NCBI GenBank assembly: GCA_017462385.1
Contig: JAFTRE010000023.1
Span: 1-64,000, forward strand
Direction: 5' to 3'
Source of the DNA: Clostridia bacterium
Lineage (GTDB): Bacteria > Bacillota > Clostridia > Oscillospirales > CAG-272
Length of the DNA: 64,000 bases
Both the position numbers and the translations under genes were made by a program. Each line of letters opens with the position of its first letter. Position 1 is the first letter of the stretch. The notes under the pieces were generated by a model. That model was not told the origin of the DNA. It did no database searches and was given only the letters and a program-made list of their open reading frames with translations. Positions 25,103 to 33,899 of this stretch are shown here, piece by piece.

Positions 25103-26200
25103 ATGCCAAAAAATCTACTTTTTGTTTTCGGAACACGCCCCGAGGCGATAAAAATGTGCCCGCTTATACTGACTTTGCGCAAGCGGCATGACGTGCGTGT
25201 GCGCGTTTGTGTCACGGGTCAGCACCGCACGCTTTGCGACGAGGTGCTCGAGCTGTTCGATGTCCATCCTGATTTCGACCTCAACATTATGAAAAAGCAC
25301 CAGACGCTGGAGGATATCACAGAGTCGGTGCTACTTGGGGCGGGCGCGGCGATAGACTCGACCACACCCGAGCTGGTACTGGTCCACGGCGATACCACGA
25401 CCACGCTCGCCGCCGCGCTTGCCGCATTTTATCGCGGTGTTCCCGTTGCGCACGTCGAGGCGGGACTGCGCACATATAACGTGCAGTCGCCTTATCCCGA
25501 GGAGTTTAACCGCCGTGCCGTTTCGCTTGTTGCGTCAATGCATTTCGCACCTACCGCCCGTGCCGCCAAAAATCTTGTGCGAGAGGGGATCGACGCCGAG
25601 CGTGTGTTTGTCACGGGCAATACCGTGGTGGATGCGCTGTCATATACATATCGGAAAAACTACAGCTCACCGCTGCTTGATATGGTGGGAGACAGACGGC
25701 TGATACTTGTTACCGCGCACCGTCGCGAGAGCCGCGGTGAGCCTATGCTGCGTATCTTCGAGACGGTAAAAAGGCTGGCGAGGGAGCGGGAGGACGTATT
25801 TTTCGTTTGTCCCCTGCATCCCGCGCCCGAGGTACAGGAGGCGGCGGACTTGCTCCGTGGCGAGCCGCGTATACATCTCGCGCCGCCGCTCGGCTTGCTT
25901 GATTTTCATAATTTGCTCGCCCGCTCGTATCTGATACTCAGCGATAGCGGCGGCGTGCAGGAGGAGGCGTTGTCATACGGAGTGCCAGTCCTGGTGACAA
26001 GAGAGCGGACAGAGCGCCCCGAGGGGATAGAGACGGGCGGTTTACGGCTTGTCGGCAGTGATGAGGCGCGCATATACACTGAGGTCTGCCGCCTGCTTGA
26101 TGACCGCGCGGAGTACGAACGCATGAAATGCCCGTATAACCCGTTCGGAGACGGTCACGCGGCGGAGCGCATAGCTGATATAATAGGCAAGGTTATATAA
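25103..26200 (+). CDS. wecB: UDP-N-acetylglucosamine 2-epimerase (non-hydrolysing)
   Basis: The 365-residue enzyme interconverts UDP-GlcNAc and UDP-ManNAc, a precursor for teichoic acid linkage units and surface polysaccharides. FGTRPEAIKMCPLI at the start, GQHRTLC, VLVHGDTTTTLAAALAAFY, VAHVEAGLRT, the LVTAHRRES active-site segment and LSDSGGVQEEALSYGVPVL with RPEGIETG are the family landmarks in order. No other cell-wall gene is adjacent. The ATG at 25103 follows TTGGAGAT; a TTG at 25091 is part of that ribosome binding site rather than a start. Confidence 0.95.
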   Translation: MPKNLLFVFGTRPEAIKMCPLILTLRKRHDVRVRVCVTGQHRTLCDEVLELFDVHPDFDLNIMKKHQTLEDITESVLLGAGAAIDSTTPELVLVHGDTTTTLAAALAAFYRGVPVAHVEAGLRTYNVQSPYPEEFNRRAVSLVASMHFAPTARAAKNLVREGIDAERVFVTGNTVVDALSYTYRKNYSSPLLDMVGDRRLILVTAHRRESRGEPMLRIFETVKRLAREREDVFFVCPLHPAPEVQEAADLLRGEPRIHLAPPLGLLDFHNLLARSYLILSDSGGVQEEALSYGVPVLVTRERTERPEGIETGGLRLVGSDEARIYTEVCRLLDDRAEYERMKCPYNPFGDGHAAERIADIIGKVI

Positions 26201-26204
26201 AACG

Positions 26205-26237
26205 GCAACAGCCCCGCGCAGTGCGCGGGGCTGTTGC
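26205..26237. terminator. Hairpin between convergent wecB and phosphatase-family gene
   Basis: A perfect 15-bp stem, left arm GCAACAGCCCCGCGC, with a 3-nt loop fills the gap between two convergent stop codons. No strong T tract follows on either side. Confidence 0.7.
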
Positions 26238-26243
26238 TATGAT

Positions 26244-27005
26244 TTAAATCGTCACTGTAGCGCATACGGGATGATGGTCGGAAATATAGATTCCGTCGAT
26301 GCCTTCGTCGGGGACGATAAAGGAGTCGGAAACATCGCATGGGAGATTGGTGAAAATATAATCTATCTTGGTTTTGACCTCGCGCTTGCCGAAAGCGTGG
26401 AAAGTGCCGCCCAGCTTGTGTGTTGCGTCTGTGACGTCAAGACCGGGCAGTGAGGTGATCGCCTGAATTTCGGGGGTGTCGGGCAGAGCGTTGAAATCGC
26501 CCGTCAGCACAAAGCGATAAGGCTTTTCGGACAAATATTGCATCAGCTGTACCGCACCGAGCAGGCGGGCGGTCTTGCCCTTGTGATCAAGATGCGTATT
26601 GCAGAACACAATGGGTTCGGCGGCGTCGCGGTGCTTGAGACAGGCAACCGTCGTCACACGTGGACAGGAGCTCTGGTCAAGCCCGTAAGTCGAGCCCGGG
26701 ACGTACGGCGTGGCAGACAGCCAGAAGCATTCCGTCCACAGCGCCTCAAAGGCGTCTTTTTTATATGCCAAAACTACCGACTCTCCGCGGTAATCCTCAT
26801 TTCTGCCGCAGCCGACCACGACATAGTCCGAAAGCTCGGCGCGCAGCCATTCGCGCATATCGTCGTTAGCCTCCTGAAAGCCGATAAGATCGGGAGAGTA
26901 GGTGCGGATGGTGTCGAGAATGCGGCCCTTGCGATTCGGAAAAGCGTTGATGCCGTCGACAGATGCATTGACGCGGAGATTGAATGTAAATACCTTTATT
27001 TTCAT
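26244..27005 (-). CDS. Endonuclease/exonuclease/phosphatase-family protein
   Basis: The 253-residue protein has the DNase I-like phosphohydrolase fold. FTFNLRVN with the first metal-site Asn, IGFQEANDDM with the catalytic Glu, CNTHLDHKGKTAR, VLTGDFNALPDTPE and the C-terminal ISDHHPVCATV with the His pair are all present. The family cleaves phosphodiesters in nucleic acids, phospholipids or inositides; nothing here decides the substrate. No signal peptide is visible, so it is cytosolic. GGGAGG precedes the start. It is divergent from the phosphodiesterase gene at 27181. Confidence 0.85.
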   Translation of the reverse strand: MKIKVFTFNLRVNASVDGINAFPNRKGRILDTIRTYSPDLIGFQEANDDMREWLRAELSDYVVVGCGRNEDYRGESVVLAYKKDAFEALWTECFWLSATPYVPGSTYGLDQSSCPRVTTVACLKHRDAAEPIVFCNTHLDHKGKTARLLGAVQLMQYLSEKPYRFVLTGDFNALPDTPEIQAITSLPGLDVTDATHKLGGTFHAFGKREVKTKIDYIFTNLPCDVSDSFIVPDEGIDGIYISDHHPVCATVTI

Positions 27006-27117
27006 ACTTTCCTCCCATTGGAGCGGTTTTTATTTAAGGCTATTATATATCATTTGCGGACGAATTTCAATAGTCGCGGCGCAATTTCGAAAAATTGCTG
27101 AAAATGCTTGCCAACGC

Positions 27118-27146
27118 TTGACATTTGAGGAATATTGAAATATAAT
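27118..27146 (+). promoter_or_regulatory. Perfect consensus promoter for the phosphodiesterase gene
   Basis: TTGACA (27118-27123) and TATAAT (27141-27146) are spaced by 17 nt, 34 nt before the start codon. Confidence 0.85.
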
Positions 27147-27180
27147 ATAGGTAATATTTTTATTGCTTTCGGAGGAAGCT

Positions 27181-28485
27181 ATGGTAAAAAGAAAAAATAA
27201 GGTCGTTGTCCTGTCTGTGGACGCGATGGTTTATGAAGATATTGCATATCTTCGCACAAAGCCGAATTTCGGTATGCTTTATGAGGGCGGCTCGTCTGTT
27301 GACCGCTGCCGTACTATTTACCCCTCTGTAACCTACCCCTGTCACGTTTCCATGTCCTCGGGTACATATCCCAATAAGCACGGCGTCACCAACAATGCCG
27401 AGTTTCATCCCGGTCAGCTCAAGGACGTTCCGTGGAACTGGTTTGCAGATGTAATCAAGACTCCCGATATTTTCACTGCCGCAAAGGCGGCGGGACTGAC
27501 CACCGCGTCGGTGTTCTGGCCCGTTACGGGAAATCACAAGGATATCGATTATCTTATAGACGAGTACTGGCCGCAGTCGGCTACCGACTCACAGCACGAT
27601 TGCTTCATTCGATCCGGCTCGACCGAGGAGGTTTGGGAGAAGTGCATAAAGCCGTTTGTTGACGGTGTTAAGATACGCAAGCATCCCGTTACAGACTGGT
27701 TTAATATTCAGTCCGCTTGCGCTATGATTCGCCATTTCCAGCCCGACCTGTTGCTCATTCACCCCGGCAATGTCGACAGCTATCGCCATGCAACCGGTAT
27801 TTTCTCGCCTCGCGTTACGCAGGGCCTTGACGAGACCGAGACATTCATCGGTATGCTGGTACAGGCGACCAAGGACGCGGGCGTGTTCGAGGATACCAAC
27901 TTCTTTATCATTTCCGACCACGGTCAGATGGAGATCGTGCGCTCGATAAAGCCCAATGTTATGTTTGCCGACCACGGCCTGATAGAGGTCAACGAGGACG
28001 GCACCATGAAGGATTGGAAAGCATACTGCCATTCCACGGGTATGTCCGCTCAGATCAGACTCAAGGATCCCTCCGATAAGGAGACATGGCAGAAGACATA
28101 TGACCTGCTGTGCGAGATGCGCGACGAGGGTATATACGGCATCAGCGAGGTGCTGACTGCCGAGGAGGCTGACGAGAGAGAGCATCTGAACGGCGAGTTC
28201 TCGTTCGTTATCGAGACGGACGGCTATACCTCGTTTGCAGAGGATTGGAACCGCCCCATGATAAAGAATCTGGACATTTCCGACTATCGATTCGGCAAGG
28301 CTACCCACGGCTACAATCCCGCAAAGGGTCCCCAGCCCACGCTTGTCGCATACGGCCCCGCTATCAAAAAGGGAGTGCGTATGGAGTTCTGCCGCACGGT
28401 CGACCAGGCTCCCACATACGCTAAAATACTCGGCGCCGAGATGCCTTGGGCAGACGGTGTGGCATTGGATGAAATTTTGAAGTGA
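27181..28485 (+). CDS. Alkaline phosphatase superfamily nucleotide pyrophosphatase/phosphodiesterase
   Basis: The 434-residue protein fits the type I phosphodiesterase/nucleotide pyrophosphatase family. The metal site begins with VVVLSVDAM near residue 8; the nucleophile Thr is in IYPSVTYPCHVSMSSGTYPN, and NKHGVTNN follows. Later ligands are in NVDSYRHATG and FFIISDHGQMEI. There is no signal peptide, so it is probably cytosolic. GGAGGA is placed correctly before ATG 27181, excluding an in-frame ATG six codons earlier. The stop codon lies inside the first linker of tandem-hairpin array B. Confidence 0.87.
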   Translation: MVKRKNKVVVLSVDAMVYEDIAYLRTKPNFGMLYEGGSSVDRCRTIYPSVTYPCHVSMSSGTYPNKHGVTNNAEFHPGQLKDVPWNWFADVIKTPDIFTAAKAAGLTTASVFWPVTGNHKDIDYLIDEYWPQSATDSQHDCFIRSGSTEEVWEKCIKPFVDGVKIRKHPVTDWFNIQSACAMIRHFQPDLLLIHPGNVDSYRHATGIFSPRVTQGLDETETFIGMLVQATKDAGVFEDTNFFIISDHGQMEIVRSIKPNVMFADHGLIEVNEDGTMKDWKAYCHSTGMSAQIRLKDPSDKETWQKTYDLLCEMRDEGIYGISEVLTAEEADEREHLNGEFSFVIETDGYTSFAEDWNRPMIKNLDISDYRFGKATHGYNPAKGPQPTLVAYGPAIKKGVRMEFCRTVDQAPTYAKILGAEMPWADGVALDEILK

Positions 28486-28676
28486 TATTCTGTGCGTTTG
28501 TACAGAGTGATATTTTTGCCTTGCGGCAAAAGTGATATTGAAGCCTTGCGGCTTCAGTGATATTATATTCGCCGCGGGAACTCGCGGAGCGAATATCACT
28601 CGGCGTAAGCCGAATATCACTGCGAAAAAGTTGCTTTGCAACTTTCACAATAGCACTCGCCGCAGGCGAATATAAC
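28482..28676. repeat. Tandem-hairpin array B (GTGATATT then AATATCAC linkers)
   Basis: GTGATATT occurs at 28482, 28507, 28532 and 28557. Hairpins lie between the linkers, for example TTTGCC-TTGC-GGCAAA and GAAGCC-TTGC-GGCTTC. A longer imperfect palindrome (ATTCGC...GCGAAT) follows, after which the linker reads AATATCAC at 28592 and 28613 and degrades further on. Hairpins such as AAAGTTGC-TTT-GCAACTTT continue to about 28676. The first linker contains the stop codon of the preceding gene. The linker differs from that of arrays A, D and E, but the hairpin style and the change of orientation are the same. Confidence 0.85.
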
Positions 28677-28678
28677 TG

Positions 28679-28711
28679 AAAAGCTCTCAATGCAACGCAT
28701 TGAGAGCTTTT
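28679..28711 (-). terminator. Terminator of tRNA-Gly(CCC)
   Basis: AAAAGCTCTCAATGC pairs with GCATTGAGAGCTTTT around AAC. It directly follows the tRNA 3' end on the - strand and also bounds array B. Confidence 0.75.
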
Positions 28712-28712
28712 C

Positions 28713-28786
28713 TGGAGCAGACAACGGGAATCGAACCCGCAGCATCAGCTTGGGAAGCTGAGGTTTTACCACTAAACTATGTCTGC
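28713..28786 (-). tRNA. tRNA-Gly, anticodon CCC
   Basis: The - strand folds as a standard cloverleaf: acceptor GCAGACA/TGTCTGC, anticodon stem TCAGC/GCTGA with loop TTCCCAA, T arm GCGGG-TTCGATT-CCCGT with one G-T pair, discriminator T and an encoded CCA. The anticodon CCC reads GGG glycine codons. Confidence 0.96.
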
Positions 28787-28892
28787 AATGCAATAATTTT
28801 ATTACAAATTTTAAGTTTTGTCAATCCCTAATTTAAAAATATTTGCGGTGTCGGGTAAAAAACGTCCGACAAATTTCTTCAGGAGGTACATT

Positions 28893-29801
28893 ATGCGTCT
28901 TGCAACATCGACTTGTATTTTCCCGAGCAGACGGCAGGGAGGCGGAACGCCGCTTGTGCAGTCGATAGCCATGTGCCGTGAATGCGGCTTCGAGGTCATC
29001 GACCTCAACTTTTGCTTTGCGGCAAACAAAAATTGCGGCTCGCTCTTTTGCTCCGACAACTGGCAGAAATATGTAGATGAGTTGGGCGAGGCGGGCGCCA
29101 AGTATGGCGTTACATTCTCGCAGTCGCACGCTCCTTATGACTCAAATCTGCGCCGCGCCGATCGCAAAATGACCGACGAGGAGCGCGATTGGTACTATGA
29201 ATCCGTTCGCCGTTCCATCCATGCCAGCGCACAGCTGGGCGTCAAGTGGGTGGTCACTCACGCGCAGACCGATGTGCTTGACGATGAGCTGGGCTACGAG
29301 CAAAATCTTAAGACAAACCTTGAATTTTACGGCAAGCTGCTCGAGTGGGCAAAGCAGTACGGTACCGGCATCGCGGTCGAGAACATGGCGGAGTTCAATC
29401 CCTCCAAGACAAAGCACCGCTATACAGCCACCGTCGAGGAGCAGATCGCAATTATAGACAGCATAAACGACCCCGACCTGCAGGGTGCGTGGGATTTCGG
29501 CCATGCACAGCTGGTCTACCGCGATCAGGTGACTCCCCTACGCAAGCTGGGTCACCGTCTGCGCGCAACGCACGTTCAGGAGTGCGACGGCAAGTTTGAT
29601 GATCATTTTCTGCCCTTTATCCGCGGCACAACACCGTGGGAAAAGATAATGCCGCTGCTCAAAGAGATAAATTATCCCGGCGACTTTACATATGAGGTCC
29701 ACGGCTTTTTCTCGGGCATTCCGGACGAGCTGAGACTCAGCGCGGGTAAGTTTGCGTTTGAGATAGGTCAGTATCTTATGGGACTTTACGAGAAAGCATG
29801 A
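28893..29801 (+). CDS. Sugar phosphate isomerase/epimerase (xylose isomerase-like TIM barrel)
   Basis: The 302-residue protein fits the AP endonuclease family 2 / xylose isomerase-like TIM barrel. Metal-ligand segments are VIDLNFCF early, SQSHAPYD, VVTHAQTD, IAVENMAEF with the Glu, GAWDFGHAQLV and ATHVQECDGKFDDHFLPF. The family isomerises or epimerises sugars and inositols; the substrate is unknown. AGGAGGT at 28881-28887 sets the start at 28893. It overlaps the following kinase gene by ATGA, so the pair likely works on one sugar. Confidence 0.85.
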   Translation: MRLATSTCIFPSRRQGGGTPLVQSIAMCRECGFEVIDLNFCFAANKNCGSLFCSDNWQKYVDELGEAGAKYGVTFSQSHAPYDSNLRRADRKMTDEERDWYYESVRRSIHASAQLGVKWVVTHAQTDVLDDELGYEQNLKTNLEFYGKLLEWAKQYGTGIAVENMAEFNPSKTKHRYTATVEEQIAIIDSINDPDLQGAWDFGHAQLVYRDQVTPLRKLGHRLRATHVQECDGKFDDHFLPFIRGTTPWEKIMPLLKEINYPGDFTYEVHGFFSGIPDELRLSAGKFAFEIGQYLMGLYEKA

Positions 29802-30742
29802 AGAACAATATGAAAAACAGATACCTTGCCGCCATCGATGTCGGCGGAACAAAGGCGGACGCCGTGCTTTTCCGCGATACGGGCGAGATAGTCGCGCATG
29901 TCGTCGATCCCGGCATGACGCCGTTTGATCACGGCGCCGAAGCTTCGGCAAATGCCACCCGAAAAACGCTTGAAAAGCTGTTCTCTCATGCGGACGGCGA
30001 TATCGACGCGCTGTACGCTTCCGTCGCCACGGTGGAATACTATTACGACGATTTTATAAAATACTTCAATGACAAAATAAACGTAAAAAAAATACGCATC
30101 GAGGGGGACGGCTGCTGTCTCATCTCGGGCGTGTTAGGGCATAACGACGGCGCTTGCATGATATGCGGCACGGGCTCGTCACTTTATATGCGCAAGGGTG
30201 ACAGCTACCGCCATATCGGAGGCGGCGGTCATCTTATCGATAGCTGCGGAAGCGGCTATGTGCTCGGGCAGCAGGCGCTTCGGGCCGTTTATCGCGCCTG
30301 TGACGGTGCAGGCCCGCAGACAATGCTGACTGAGCTTGTCAATGAGCAGGGCGGCTGTCTTATGCGGCGCAATATTCCCGGCGTGCAGTCGGGCGGGCGG
30401 GCATATATAGCCTCATTTGCCAAAAACGTGTTCATAGCCCGCAACCGCGGCGACCTTGTGGCGCGGAATATTTTCAACACCTGCGCCGCGGATATGGCAA
30501 ATGTGATCTGGGCGGCTCGCGAGGAGCTGGGAGCGGGCTTTACATTGGTGCTCAACGGCGGCATATTTTCGCATTATCCCGAATATGCCGAGGCGGTCAA
30601 GGCACTCTCACCCGCCGATATCAATGTTATTTTGTCCGATGTGCCTCCGCTTTACGGCTGCGTGGTGGAAGCCATGTACGATGTCGGCTTGACCTGCAAC
30701 GACGCTTTTAAGGCAAGATTTATGGCCGATTATCAAAAATAA
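29798..30742 (+). CDS. BadF/BadG-family ATPase, N-acetylglucosamine kinase-like
   Basis: The 314-residue protein is an ASKHA-fold phosphotransferase. The phosphate-1 loop IDVGGTKADAVLF is near residues 13-25, CGTGSSLYMRKG forms the phosphate-2 region, IGGGGHLIDSCGSGYVLGQQAL is characteristic of the BadF/GlcNAc kinase group, and VLNGGIFSHYPE gives the adenosine site. The group includes N-acetylglucosamine kinases and activators of 2-hydroxyacyl-CoA dehydratases; there is no Fe-S Cys pattern of the latter here, so a sugar kinase is more likely. The start may be Met1 or Met5. It overlaps the TIM-barrel gene upstream. Confidence 0.85.
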   Translation: MKNNMKNRYLAAIDVGGTKADAVLFRDTGEIVAHVVDPGMTPFDHGAEASANATRKTLEKLFSHADGDIDALYASVATVEYYYDDFIKYFNDKINVKKIRIEGDGCCLISGVLGHNDGACMICGTGSSLYMRKGDSYRHIGGGGHLIDSCGSGYVLGQQALRAVYRACDGAGPQTMLTELVNEQGGCLMRRNIPGVQSGGRAYIASFAKNVFIARNRGDLVARNIFNTCAADMANVIWAAREELGAGFTLVLNGGIFSHYPEYAEAVKALSPADINVILSDVPPLYGCVVEAMYDVGLTCNDAFKARFMADYQK

Positions 30743-30784
30743 AAACATATCCGCCGATCTTAAGATCAGCGGATATGTTTTTAT
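30741..30784. terminator. Bidirectional terminator between convergent kinase and lipoprotein genes
   Basis: AAAAACATATCCGC pairs with GCGGATATGTTTTT, with a further GATCTTAAGATC palindrome at the top. T runs flank it on both strands. Confidence 0.82.
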
Positions 30785-30787
30785 TTA

Positions 30788-32527
30788 TTATTTACCGTAA
30801 ACCATTATTTCGCGGGTATTGATTTCCTCGAGACCTGTGGTGTTGCTGTCAACATCGCCGCCTTTGATTATGCCTATGCGGATGTATTTACCGCTGACGT
30901 CTCCCATATCGAACAATACCTCAACAGTCGGCTTGTTGTTGTTCCAGGGGTCGAGAGTTTTTGAGGTGTCGATGCTGGCGAGATTGGTGAGCGATGAATC
31001 GTAGCTTGCGGACTCGACCTTTGTCCAGTTGACGCCGTCGTCGCTGACGTAAATGTCCTGCGCCTGCGCGAAGCCCTGAAGACTTCCCGAGGTGTAGCCG
31101 ATGGCGTCAAAGGTCTTGACAGAACCGAAGTTGAGCGTGATGAGGCCCGTATAGGGGCTGCTTGCGTCCTTTTCGCCGTTTATGTTGTAGGTGTCCTTGT
31201 CAAAGAAAATAGCGGCCATGTAGGAGGCGCCCCAGTGACCGTTGACCAGATTTACAGTCGAGTTGGTAACACCTGCGGTCGTGGAGGTGTTGACAGTACC
31301 TTTTTTGGAGCTGTCCATGTGCGAGATGCCGATGACGGATACGCCGTAGCCGATGTCGGCGATGTCGGCCTTTTGAGCGTCGGTCAGCGAGGTCGCGCTT
31401 GCTTCGGAGGAGGCGATCTTGTCCTTGTCGCCGCGAATACCCGAAAATGTCTTGGAGGTGTCGCTCTTGAGCGTCATCCAGCCATCACCCACGGTGGTAT
31501 CGTTGCGATATATGACGGAAATAAGCTCTGAGGAGGGCTTGGAGGTGAGAAGAACGGTACTTGTCTTGGGCATGGTGACACCTTCGGAGGACAGCTTATA
31601 GGAGTCGGTAACGGGAGCGCCGTTTTTGACTATTTTGGAGGCGGCGGCGCGGAGCACATCTGCATCGGTGGCGGTCAGCGAACCGTTGTAGTTCACGGTT
31701 GCGGGGTCAACGCCGAAAATAGTTCCGAACAAGGTGTAAGCGGCAAGGGTACTGCCCGCAGGACCGGGATGCTTGAGGTCGTCATCATAAAGATTGGGAG
31801 TCGGGCTTGCGGGATAAATTTCGGAGAATGCCGCGCCGACGTGAGCAACACCTATGCCAAGCTCCTCTGCAATGGCGGTGTAAGCCGCCCGCAGCTTCAT
31901 TTCCATGTCAGTCGTGTTCTTACCGAACTGGGAAAGCTGGGAGTGACCGCTCTTATAGCCCCAGGTTGCATACAGCCACAGCTCTGCGCCGTTTTGGTCT
32001 GCAAGAGCTTTGAATTGGCGTACGCTGTCGTAAAAATCGGCGGGCTTTGAGATGGGATTGGAGCTTTGCTCCTGAATGATAACTATATCATATTTTTTGT
32101 TTTTGAGTAGATACAGAACCTGTTTGCCCTTTTCGTCGTTTTCGTCGAGAAATTCGCGCAGATAGTGCCCACCCTTATACACGGCGGTGATATTGACCTT
32201 GTAACCCGCCTCGGTGGCAACATTGTAAAAAATGCCTTTAGGGTAGTTCATCTCGTTGTAATAGGAAAAGCTGTTTCCTATCATGAGGATGTTGTATGTT
32301 TTGGATTTGTCGCGCGCTTCAAGACTCGTGTCGGGAGTTTGGGGGGCAGTAGTCTCGGCGGGAGTGGTCTCCGCTGTGGTTGTTTCCGTCGGCTGCGTTG
32401 TGTCGGACGGGGCGGGCGCTGCCGTGGTAGTGTCCGCGGGCGTGGTTACATTATTACCACTGCCGCAAGCAGCAAGGGGAAGAAGCATAAGCGTGCACAG
32501 AAGTATGGAAAAAATTCTTTTTGTCAT
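30788..32527 (-). CDS. Lipoprotein with SGNH-hydrolase (DUF4886-like) and C-terminal discoidin-like domains
   Basis: The 579-residue protein has a lipoprotein signal (LLPLAAC, Cys21), a Thr/Pro/Ala linker to about residue 70, then a DUF4886-type SGNH domain: ILMIGNSFSYYNE with the nucleophile Ser, VIIQEQSSNP, and DLKHPGPAGSTLAAY with the Asp-x-x-His pair. The last 150 residues (from about 430) resemble an F5/8 type C carbohydrate-binding domain, with YIRIGIIKGG near the end. It likely deacetylates or hydrolyses a carbohydrate ester outside the membrane; that is inference. AAAGGAGGATC precedes the start. It lies next to another secreted protein gene on the same strand. Confidence 0.78.
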   Translation of the reverse strand: MTKRIFSILLCTLMLLPLAACGSGNNVTTPADTTTAAPAPSDTTQPTETTTAETTPAETTAPQTPDTSLEARDKSKTYNILMIGNSFSYYNEMNYPKGIFYNVATEAGYKVNITAVYKGGHYLREFLDENDEKGKQVLYLLKNKKYDIVIIQEQSSNPISKPADFYDSVRQFKALADQNGAELWLYATWGYKSGHSQLSQFGKNTTDMEMKLRAAYTAIAEELGIGVAHVGAAFSEIYPASPTPNLYDDDLKHPGPAGSTLAAYTLFGTIFGVDPATVNYNGSLTATDADVLRAAASKIVKNGAPVTDSYKLSSEGVTMPKTSTVLLTSKPSSELISVIYRNDTTVGDGWMTLKSDTSKTFSGIRGDKDKIASSEASATSLTDAQKADIADIGYGVSVIGISHMDSSKKGTVNTSTTAGVTNSTVNLVNGHWGASYMAAIFFDKDTYNINGEKDASSPYTGLITLNFGSVKTFDAIGYTSGSLQGFAQAQDIYVSDDGVNWTKVESASYDSSLTNLASIDTSKTLDPWNNNKPTVEVLFDMGDVSGKYIRIGIIKGGDVDSNTTGLEEINTREIMVYGK

Positions 32528-32565
32528 AATGATCCTCCTTTTATTAAATGTTTTGGTTTTGACTT

Positions 32566-32596
32566 AAACGGCTCCGGCAATGCCGGAGCCGTTTTG
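32566..32596 (-). terminator. Terminator of the secreted protein gene at 32609
   Basis: AACGGCTCCGGCA (32567-32579) pairs with TGCCGGAGCCGTT (32581-32593), with the TTTAAG run on the - strand side. It separates the two - strand secreted protein genes, so they may be independent units. Confidence 0.7.
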
Positions 32597-32608
32597 TATT
32601 AAATTTGA

Positions 32609-33715
32609 TTATTTGCGTTTTTTCTTGCCGAGCATAACTGCAGGAATGCAGAGTAGCATCAGCGCGGGGGTAGCTATGGAACCGCCGCAACCGCCGTTTG
32701 AAGCAGGTTCGGTGCTTGGTGTGGGGGTGGTCGTGGGAGCCGCGGTCGTGGTTACTGTGGAGTCATCAGTGTCGGGATCGGCGGCAGGAGTGGTGTCCTC
32801 AACTGTGGGTGTGTCGGTAGTGACCTCGGGCTCGGGAGCTGCAGTGGTTGTGTCGGGAGTTGCGGTAGTGGTGTCCTCCGCGGAGGTCTCAAAGGTAACG
32901 CCCAACAAGTTTGCCAAATTGGTCTGAGAGCTGTGCAGGAAACTGGGGGTTATATCGTAAGGAATATCATTTGTGCAGGTGAGAACTTTACCATCGTTTA
33001 AATCAAAGCAGAACTCAACGTCAGCGCTCAGAGTCGTATTGGGAACTATGGAAGCGGTGAGATATGCATCAACCGTAGTGTCGCGCAAACAAATGAAGTA
33101 ACCAACGGATTTGGATGCAGAAGGGTTAGCCATATTGAAGTGCTCGCTGGCTCCGATGCCATATGTGGTGCTTATATCCCAAGGAATAATCTTGCCGTTG
33201 ACAGTTTCGGGAGGAGTCTGCCAGCACATATCGCGAGAGAAGTCGGCGATCAAATTCCAATATTTTTCCAAGTTGTATATGGGCTTGTTGTTCGAATCGA
33301 ATGTGACCATTCTGTGAGAGTCTATAAGCTCGTAAGATTCATCACTGATGAACCATATGAGCGCATATTCACCGGGCTTCAGTACGTTTTCGCCGGGAGC
33401 TGTGGCGAATACATTGGATTTGGAGTATGTGCCGGCCTCGGCGGCTTCAACAACAGCCGCGGGGGTCGCTTTGTTTACATAATAGAATACGTAATCGTAA
33501 AGGTCAACATCGTGATCGGAAATATTGAGTATTTCTACATACTCACACAAATCCTTTCCGGTAGCGGGGCCTTCATAAGGCACGGTGGCGGGGTTGGAGA
33601 AGCAAGCGGAAATAACGATATCGCAGGGAATGGTATAGTCCGCGGCAGAGGTGGGCAGTGCGAACATAGCCGTAAGCATCAGGGCTGCGATAAGTATAGC
33701 TGTGAGCTTTTTCAT
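32609..33715 (-). CDS. Secreted cell-surface protein with GGCGG C-terminal anchor
   Basis: The 368-residue protein has a classic signal peptide with cleavage after LPTSAA. The mature domain, about 240 residues, contains LCEYVEILNISDHDVDLYDYVF, which resembles the beta-strand core of lamin-tail/LTD-like domains (partly quoted: EYVEILNISDHDVDLYDY); GEYALIWFI follows. A linker of about 55 residues rich in Thr, Asp and Pro leads to NGGCGGSIATPA, one hydrophobic helix and the tail GKKKRK. The end is a tripartite sorting-type signal but not LPxTG. The same end occurs on the protein at 52482. The function is unknown. AAGGAGG precedes the start. Confidence 0.72.
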   Translation of the reverse strand: MKKLTAILIAALMLTAMFALPTSAADYTIPCDIVISACFSNPATVPYEGPATGKDLCEYVEILNISDHDVDLYDYVFYYVNKATPAAVVEAAEAGTYSKSNVFATAPGENVLKPGEYALIWFISDESYELIDSHRMVTFDSNNKPIYNLEKYWNLIADFSRDMCWQTPPETVNGKIIPWDISTTYGIGASEHFNMANPSASKSVGYFICLRDTTVDAYLTASIVPNTTLSADVEFCFDLNDGKVLTCTNDIPYDITPSFLHSSQTNLANLLGVTFETSAEDTTTATPDTTTAAPEPEVTTDTPTVEDTTPAADPDTDDSTVTTTAAPTTTPTPSTEPASNGGCGGSIATPALMLLCIPAVMLGKKKRK

Positions 33716-33899
33716 GATTAATAATCCTCCTTATAAATAGAAATAGCTTCACTTGTTAATATTTTATCATACCTTTGTTTGAAATGCAATAATGTGAGAA
33801 AAAAAGTTTAATTTTGTTAATTTTGTACATTATAATGTTGATTTTACAACCTTAAAAAGGCACCCATAAAAACGATTTGACCAAAACCCGCGTCTTCTC

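Noticed and set aside
32609-33715. Sortase LPxTG anchor on the secreted proteins
   Set aside because: No LPxTG-like pentapeptide precedes the C-terminal helix; the motif there is GGCGG.
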